Shown piece after piece: positions 42,649-46,700 of a stretch of DNA of 46,700 nucleotides. Position 1 is the stretch's first letter; the number at the start of each line of letters is the position of its first letter. Made by a program: the position numbers and the translations under genes. The notes under the pieces are model-generated. The model did not search any database. It was not told where the DNA came from and worked only from the letters and a program-made list of their open reading frames with translations. Source of the DNA: a bacterium (GTDB taxonomy: Bacteria > Desulfobacterota > Binatia > HRBIN30 > CADEER01); contig JAUIGL010000051.1 in NCBI GenBank assembly GCA_030430165.1, positions 1-46,700 of the forward strand. The letters are read 5' to 3'.

Positions 42649-44607
42649 ATGAACGTGGCGGTGACGAAGCCGTCGCCGCGTGTCGTCTTGAAATTCGGAT
42701 CGCGTGCTGGCGATAGTCGTCTGATGTCGTGTCGCGCAAAGATGATTGCATGCGTACTGATCCCTTTCGTGCTGGTCGGAACCGCCGCGGCGGGTGTGGC
42801 GCCGGGTTCGCAGTTGATCGAGTGCGACCGCGCCGACGAGCGGGTCACGATCTCCGTGGACTCGCATCTCGATCCGACGTGCACCTGGACCAGGGGGATC
42901 CGGATCGTTGCCTCCAACGTCACCCTCGACTGCCAGGACGCGCTGATTGCTTCGACGACGCGGCGCTACGGGGTCGTGGTCGAAGCACCGCCCGAGACGG
43001 CTTTGTCCAACGTCACGGTGCGCAACTGCCGGGTCGACGGGTTTCTCAACAGCGCCAAGGTGACCCGTGAGGGCTTCCGCGATCTGGCGGAGGGGGTGGA
43101 GTACGAGAATGCCCTCTCCGACATCGTCATTGAGGACAGCACTTTCATGAACTCGCGGGGCGTCGGCGTCTTCGTCGACGGCTACGTGACCGGCGTGACT
43201 CTGCGCCGGCTCCACATCGAGAACGCCGGCAGCACCGGAGTCTATCTGGAGACTGGTTCGAAGGACAACCTGGTCGAAGACAACACCATCGTAAACAACG
43301 GCTACCGGGAGAACGGTCCGAGCGGGCAGCTCTACGAGTTCTCGGGGCTGTACGTTTGGTACTGGGGGCCCGGACGCGAGGGCCTGGCGTTCGACGGGGC
43401 GCGCAGCAGCATCGTCCGCAACAACTACTTCGCGGGCAATTCGGCGGGCGGAGTCTTCGTCTACAAGAACTGCGGCGAGTATCCGGAGCGCGACCGCTAT
43501 TTCGAGCGGCGTTACGGCTCGCACCACAACCTGATCGAGGGCAACACTTTCGTCGGTGGCGACAATGGTGTCTGGGTCGGGTCGCGCATGGCGGAGAACA
43601 CCTTTCCGATGAACTGCACCGACCCGGAGTACCTGCCCGGATACCGGCTCGACTACGCGTACGACAACGTCGTCCGCGGTAACGTCTTTCAGGACGTGAC
43701 CTACGGGATCCGGGTGGAGGACGATCGCATCACCGTCGAGGACAATACCTTCACCAGCGCCGATCCGGCGCACGTCGCGATCTTGTTCGGGACCCCGGTG
43801 CGAACCGCCGAGCTCGGGTTGCCGGTCGACGGCACGGTGGTGACCGGCAACCGCGCTTCGATCGCCGGCAACGTGAATCCGTATCGATGGGTGCACGGGC
43901 ACGTGAACACGACGTTCGCCGACAATTGGAGCCACGACCGCCGCGCCGGAGTCTGCGAGGGAGCCGAGCCGGCGCGCGGTCCGTTCGTCATGTCGGTCGC
44001 CATCCAGGTGATCCCCGATCCGGACAATCCGCCGGTGGTCGACCCACCGCCGACTCTACCGTTGCCCGACCCGCTGCCGCCTTGCCCGACGTCCTGCGCC
44101 GCCGGCGCGGCCGCCGAATCGTCGCGAGTGGTGGTGCGTGGTCTGGCCACGCCCCCGGGTGACGACCGACTGGTGCTGCGCGGCGAGCTGACCTTGCCGC
44201 CGCCGCGCGATCCGGCGATCGACCCGATCGAAACCGGGGTCGGCGTATTGGTCGAGGACGCACTCGGAGGCGCGGTGCTCGATGTTCTGATCCCGGGAGG
44301 CGCCTACGATCGCGACCTGCGATCGGGCTGGACGGCACTGCGCAGTCGCAACGGCTGGAAGTACATCGACCGCAGCGACCAGCCGCCGGGGGGCATCCGC
44401 AAGATCGTGATCCACGAACGGTCCCCCGGCACCTTTCGCTTCTCGGTGGCGGGAAGGCGGGGCGCCTACCCGGTTGCGGCGGATGCTCTACCGCTCACCG
44501 CGGTCTTCAGCCTCGACCCGCCGACCGCCGAAACGGGTCAGTGCGCCGGCCTGGTTTTCACGGCGCCCGACTGTCGCCGGACGCCGCAGCGAGTCCGTTG
44601 CCGATAG
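42649..44607 (+). CDS. Secreted parallel beta-helix repeat protein with a C-terminal domain
   Basis: A 652-residue exported protein. Its signal peptide hydrophobic core is IACVLIPFVLVGTAAAG. Residues about 60-430 show right-handed beta-helix repeats with the N-x-V/I-x-x-N-x-F pattern (DNLVEDNTIVNN, SSIVRNNYFAGN, HNLIEGNTFVGG, DNVVRGNVFQDV, RITVEDNTFTSA), as in pectate-lyase-like and NosD-like proteins. A proline-rich hinge (PPPTLPLPDPLPP) leads to a C-terminal beta-rich domain with RNGWKYIDRSDQP, similar to modules I recall from uncultured deltaproteobacteria-like genomes. An AAGGGAG site supports ATG 42649; ATG 42724 is the alternative. It may bind or cleave glycans. Confidence 0.78.
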   Translation: MNVAVTKPSPRVVLKFGSRAGDSRLMSCRAKMIACVLIPFVLVGTAAAGVAPGSQLIECDRADERVTISVDSHLDPTCTWTRGIRIVASNVTLDCQDALIASTTRRYGVVVEAPPETALSNVTVRNCRVDGFLNSAKVTREGFRDLAEGVEYENALSDIVIEDSTFMNSRGVGVFVDGYVTGVTLRRLHIENAGSTGVYLETGSKDNLVEDNTIVNNGYRENGPSGQLYEFSGLYVWYWGPGREGLAFDGARSSIVRNNYFAGNSAGGVFVYKNCGEYPERDRYFERRYGSHHNLIEGNTFVGGDNGVWVGSRMAENTFPMNCTDPEYLPGYRLDYAYDNVVRGNVFQDVTYGIRVEDDRITVEDNTFTSADPAHVAILFGTPVRTAELGLPVDGTVVTGNRASIAGNVNPYRWVHGHVNTTFADNWSHDRRAGVCEGAEPARGPFVMSVAIQVIPDPDNPPVVDPPPTLPLPDPLPPCPTSCAAGAAAESSRVVVRGLATPPGDDRLVLRGELTLPPPRDPAIDPIETGVGVLVEDALGGAVLDVLIPGGAYDRDLRSGWTALRSRNGWKYIDRSDQPPGGIRKIVIHERSPGTFRFSVAGRRGAYPVAADALPLTAVFSLDPPTAETGQCAGLVFTAPDCRRTPQRVRCR

Positions 44608-44635
44608 GGGAGCCGAGCTCCCCGGCGCCGGCGCC
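44607..44635. terminator. Stem-loop at the end of the beta-helix gene
   Basis: GGGGAGC-CGA-GCTCCCC (44607-44623) forms a 7-bp stem overlapping the last base of the stop codon. It is followed at once by GGCGCCGGCGCC (44624-44635), itself a 12-bp palindrome. Both are in the gap between convergent genes and could slow transcription from either side. There is no T-tract. Confidence 0.45.
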
Positions 44636-44697
44636 GCTCTCGATTCGCATCTCAGCGAGAAGCGCGCCGTAGGGAGGGACAATCAGCCGCGAGGGCG

Positions 44698-45261
44698 TCA
44701 GGCGAGCTCGACGAACCGGAGGAACTCGTCCGGCGTGCGCTTGATGTTGCGCTTGCGGTTCCAGGCTTTCACTTTGACCTCGAAGGCTTCGACCTGGTTG
44801 CAGTTCCAGCGCTCGGTAGCCTTGAGCTCGCGAATCTTGTGGGTGCCGTCCCATTCGTGGGGACAGTCGACGACGTCGCTGATGCCGAGCTTGGTGACCG
44901 CCCAATTGTCGTCGGTCTTGATTTCGAATGGGTGCGAGCGACACGTCACCGGCCGGTGCTCGTAGATCTGGCACATGTCGTCGTCGCCGAGGAACTTGCA
45001 GCGTCGCGGGCTTTCGTTCCACTTGAGGCCCATCGCGACCCGCTTGTCGCCCTTGCCCATCTTGATCCAGAGGGAGTCCCGCTTCGGCATCTCGACGTTG
45101 GAGAAGAAGCGGACGATTTGCCGTGCCGGCAGACCGGTGCCGTCCATGATGCGGCGAACGTCGCCGTCGGTGATCAGGACGATCGTGCCCTTGCAGCAGT
45201 TGCCGCAGGCAGTGCAGCTGAACTTCAGCCACTTGCGCCAGTCTTCTTTCTTCGAGCTCAT
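44698..45261 (-). CDS. YkgJ-family cysteine cluster protein
   Basis: A 187-residue cytoplasmic protein with the C-x2-C-x2-CC motif in FSCTACGNCCKG (Cys16, 19, 22, 23), followed by CKFLGDDDMCQIYEHRPVTCRSHPF, the second half of the family's metal- or Fe-S-binding cluster (in parts: CKFL, MCQIYEHRP, CRSHPF). Function is not known; a zinc or iron-sulfur binding role is proposed for the family. The ATG at 45259-45261 is preceded by GGAGG. It is divergent from the DUF2235 gene. Confidence 0.85.
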   Translation of the reverse strand: MSSKKEDWRKWLKFSCTACGNCCKGTIVLITDGDVRRIMDGTGLPARQIVRFFSNVEMPKRDSLWIKMGKGDKRVAMGLKWNESPRRCKFLGDDDMCQIYEHRPVTCRSHPFEIKTDDNWAVTKLGISDVVDCPHEWDGTHKIRELKATERWNCNQVEAFEVKVKAWNRKRNIKRTPDEFLRFVELA

Positions 45262-45427
45262 CCGTGCAACCTCCGTGCCCCTCAACGACCCACTCGAAGG
45301 TCTGGCTAGCACAGCCATGCGGCGCTGTCATCGGCGGCGGCGGAGATTCCCGGCGTGCCGGGCGCCAGCCCGCGCTACGAACATTCCCCAATTGACGCTC
45401 GTTCGGAGATTCTCGTATGCCGCGCTC

Positions 45428-46492
45428 ATGAAGAAGAGAATCGTCGTCTGTGCCGACGGGACGTGGAACAGGCCCGAGGAAGATCTCGAGCGCGACGTCC
45501 CGACCAATGTCCTGCGCGTTGCCCGCGCCATCCGGCCGTTTGCCAGCGACGGCACGCCGCAGCAGGTGTTCTACGACTGGGGGATCGGCTCGTACTACGA
45601 CCAGGTCGTCGGCGGCGCCACCGGCAAGGGGATCAACAAGAACATCATGGACGACTATCGCTACATCGTCCAAAACTACCGCCCCGGCGACGAGGTCTTT
45701 CTCTTCGGTTTCAGCCGCGGCGCCTACACGGTGCGCAGCCTGTCCGGGCTCATCAACAACTGCGGCATCCTCAAGCGTCCGGATGCGCGCCTGATTCAGC
45801 GGGCTTTCGAGATCTACAAGACGTCGAGCAAGAAGTACGCGCCCGACGGCAGCGAGTCGATGGCGTTCCGCGAAGCGCACGCGCACGGCCCGCACACCTC
45901 GGGCTCGGCCAACCGCAAGGTTGCGTTCATGGGCGTCTGGGACACGGTCGGCGCTCTCGGCGTGCCGTTCTCGGTGATGGGGCTGCTCGATCCCAAGGAC
46001 GAGTTCTACGACACCAAGATCGGCCGCAATGTCGGGGTCGCCTGTCACGCGATGGCGATCGACGAGCTCCGATCCGACTTCGAGCCGACCGTCATCGCGC
46101 CGCGCGACAGCGACGAGGTGCACCAGGTCTGGTTCGCCGGCGCCCACTCCGATGTCGGCGGCGGGCTCGAGCGCGACGACGACGGCTCGGCTCTGGCGGA
46201 TCTCCCGCTCGGCTGGATGATCAAGCGGGCCGCGAAGTGTGGTCTCGCCGTCGAGGCTCACCTGAAGGATGGGCTGACCGACGTACCGACTGCCAAGCTC
46301 CACCCCTCGCGCACCCTGGTCTACCGCTTTCGTCCCAAGTACGTCCGCCCCATCGATCACGGCAACGGAGAGGTCTTGATTCATCGCTCGGTAAAAGAGC
46401 GCTGGGCGAGCGACTCCGACTACCGCCCGAAGAACCTCGTCGACTACCTCGGCGAGGAGGGCGACTGGGCGAAGGCGAACCTGGTCGATTGA
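45428..46492 (+). CDS. DUF2235 alpha/beta-hydrolase (Tle1-like phospholipase fold)
   Basis: A 354-residue hydrolase. RIVVCADGTWNRPEED and YDWGIGSYYD begin the conserved DUF2235 core, and the nucleophile elbow is FGFSRGAYTVR with Ser96. The catalytic acid and histidine are expected in AFMGVWDTVGALG and GAHSDVGGG. Relatives include type VI secretion phospholipases (Tle1), but no secretion genes are nearby, so a housekeeping or lipid-turnover role is more likely. The ATG at 45428 directly precedes the conserved MKKRIVVCADG. Confidence 0.87.
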   Translation: MKKRIVVCADGTWNRPEEDLERDVPTNVLRVARAIRPFASDGTPQQVFYDWGIGSYYDQVVGGATGKGINKNIMDDYRYIVQNYRPGDEVFLFGFSRGAYTVRSLSGLINNCGILKRPDARLIQRAFEIYKTSSKKYAPDGSESMAFREAHAHGPHTSGSANRKVAFMGVWDTVGALGVPFSVMGLLDPKDEFYDTKIGRNVGVACHAMAIDELRSDFEPTVIAPRDSDEVHQVWFAGAHSDVGGGLERDDDGSALADLPLGWMIKRAAKCGLAVEAHLKDGLTDVPTAKLHPSRTLVYRFRPKYVRPIDHGNGEVLIHRSVKERWASDSDYRPKNLVDYLGEEGDWAKANLVD

Positions 46493-46569
46493 CCTGAGCG
46501 GCGCGCGTCCCTGCGTGATCGCTGGCGCGACGCTGGACCGTTCGCACGGTTGGCGCTACGGTTTTGGCC

Positions 46570-46700
46570 ATGACCAAAACCTCCTACGAGTGTTTCGAGG
46601 TTTCTCTCGACGACGGCGTCGCGCACTTGCGCATGTGTCGGCCGGAGAAGCGCAACAGCATGGTGCCTTCCTTCTGGGAGGACTTGCCGGCGATCGTCTC
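46570..46700 (+). CDS. Enoyl-CoA hydratase/isomerase family, N-terminal fragment
   Basis: The first 43 codons of a gene cut by the window end. The start TKTSYECFEVSLDDGVAHL and the motif RPEKRNSMVPSFWEDL match the crotonase fold, in which the first strand-turn (V-A-H/I-x-L/M-x-R-P-E-K-x-N-x-M) is diagnostic. It would hydrate or isomerise enoyl-CoA. The ATG at 46570 is the only reasonable start. The catalytic oxyanion residues lie beyond the edge. Confidence 0.75.
   Translation, partial: MTKTSYECFEVSLDDGVAHLRMCRPEKRNSMVPSFWEDLPAIV

Noticed and set aside
45428-46492. Type VI secretion phospholipase effector
   Set aside because: The DUF2235 fold fits, but no VgrG, PAAR, Hcp or immunity gene lies nearby.

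Overview
The window is high-GC, gene-dense DNA from a Gram-negative bacterium: it has a TonB-dependent receptor, an RND efflux pair with a periplasmic adaptor, and many exported or lipidated proteins. The gene mix includes a CYP51-ferredoxin fusion, a KshA/DAF-36-like Rieske oxygenase, an F420/FMN luciferase-like oxidoreductase, SnoaL/NTF2-like proteins, ACAD10/11-like and acyl-CoA ligase genes, and a Gld-type ABC operon. It resembles uncultured former-Deltaproteobacteria lineages (Myxococcota, Desulfobacterota or Binatota-like). That placement is inference; there is no rRNA or other phylogenetic marker apart from an end fragment of a probable GTPase.

Layout. 1-5753: GTPase tail, an OafA-type acyltransferase translationally coupled to an Nramp-like carrier, a luciferase-like oxidoreductase and a LysR regulator. 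5828-11722 (minus strand): a six-gene operon whose first four junctions are 4-bp start/stop overlaps and whose last junction is a 4-nt gap. It encodes a small membrane protein, an exported DUF3604 protein, an ABC ATPase, a permease, a GldG-like protein and a DUF4340 protein. 11970-15300: an unknown exported protein, then lutABC for lactate oxidation. 15443-19806: RND adaptor and pump. 19821-22909 (minus): two TetR regulators flanking an AMP-dependent acyl-CoA ligase. 22979-27177 (plus): CYP51-ferredoxin, two SnoaL/NTF2-like proteins, a carboxymuconolactone-decarboxylase-like protein and an M50 protease. 27277-31188 (minus): TonB receptor and a CoA-transferase/GNAT fusion. 31311-35739: a TMEM220-like protein, then an SDR divergent from a Rieske oxygenase-amidohydrolase-acetoacetate decarboxylase operon. 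35994-46700: quinone oxidoreductase, lipoprotein, acyl-CoA dehydrogenase, methyltransferase, two-component pair, beta-helix protein, cysteine-cluster protein, DUF2235 hydrolase and a cut enoyl-CoA hydratase.

Working together. The stretch from about 19.8 to 40.1 kb reads as a set of independently regulated catabolic or modification modules for a hydrophobic, possibly sterol- or terpenoid-like, substrate: CoA activation, P450 and Rieske oxygenation, SDR oxidation, CoA transfer, acyl-CoA dehydrogenation and hydration. The CYP51 assignment is strong. A sterol substrate for the rest is a hypothesis, and no squalene epoxidase or oxidosqualene cyclase is present here.

The most unusual non-coding signal is a family of intergenic hairpin arrays (25256-25459, 31666-31797, 35744-35994, with a variant at 27196-27278). 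Small GC-rich hairpins are strung together by an octamer, GTCCAAAG or GGCCAAAG. In the three main arrays the octamer switches to its reverse complement halfway, so each array is a palindrome made of palindromes. Three of the four sit between convergent genes. Several clean operator-like inverted repeats (22920, 32638, 38569) mark the promoters of the catabolic modules.
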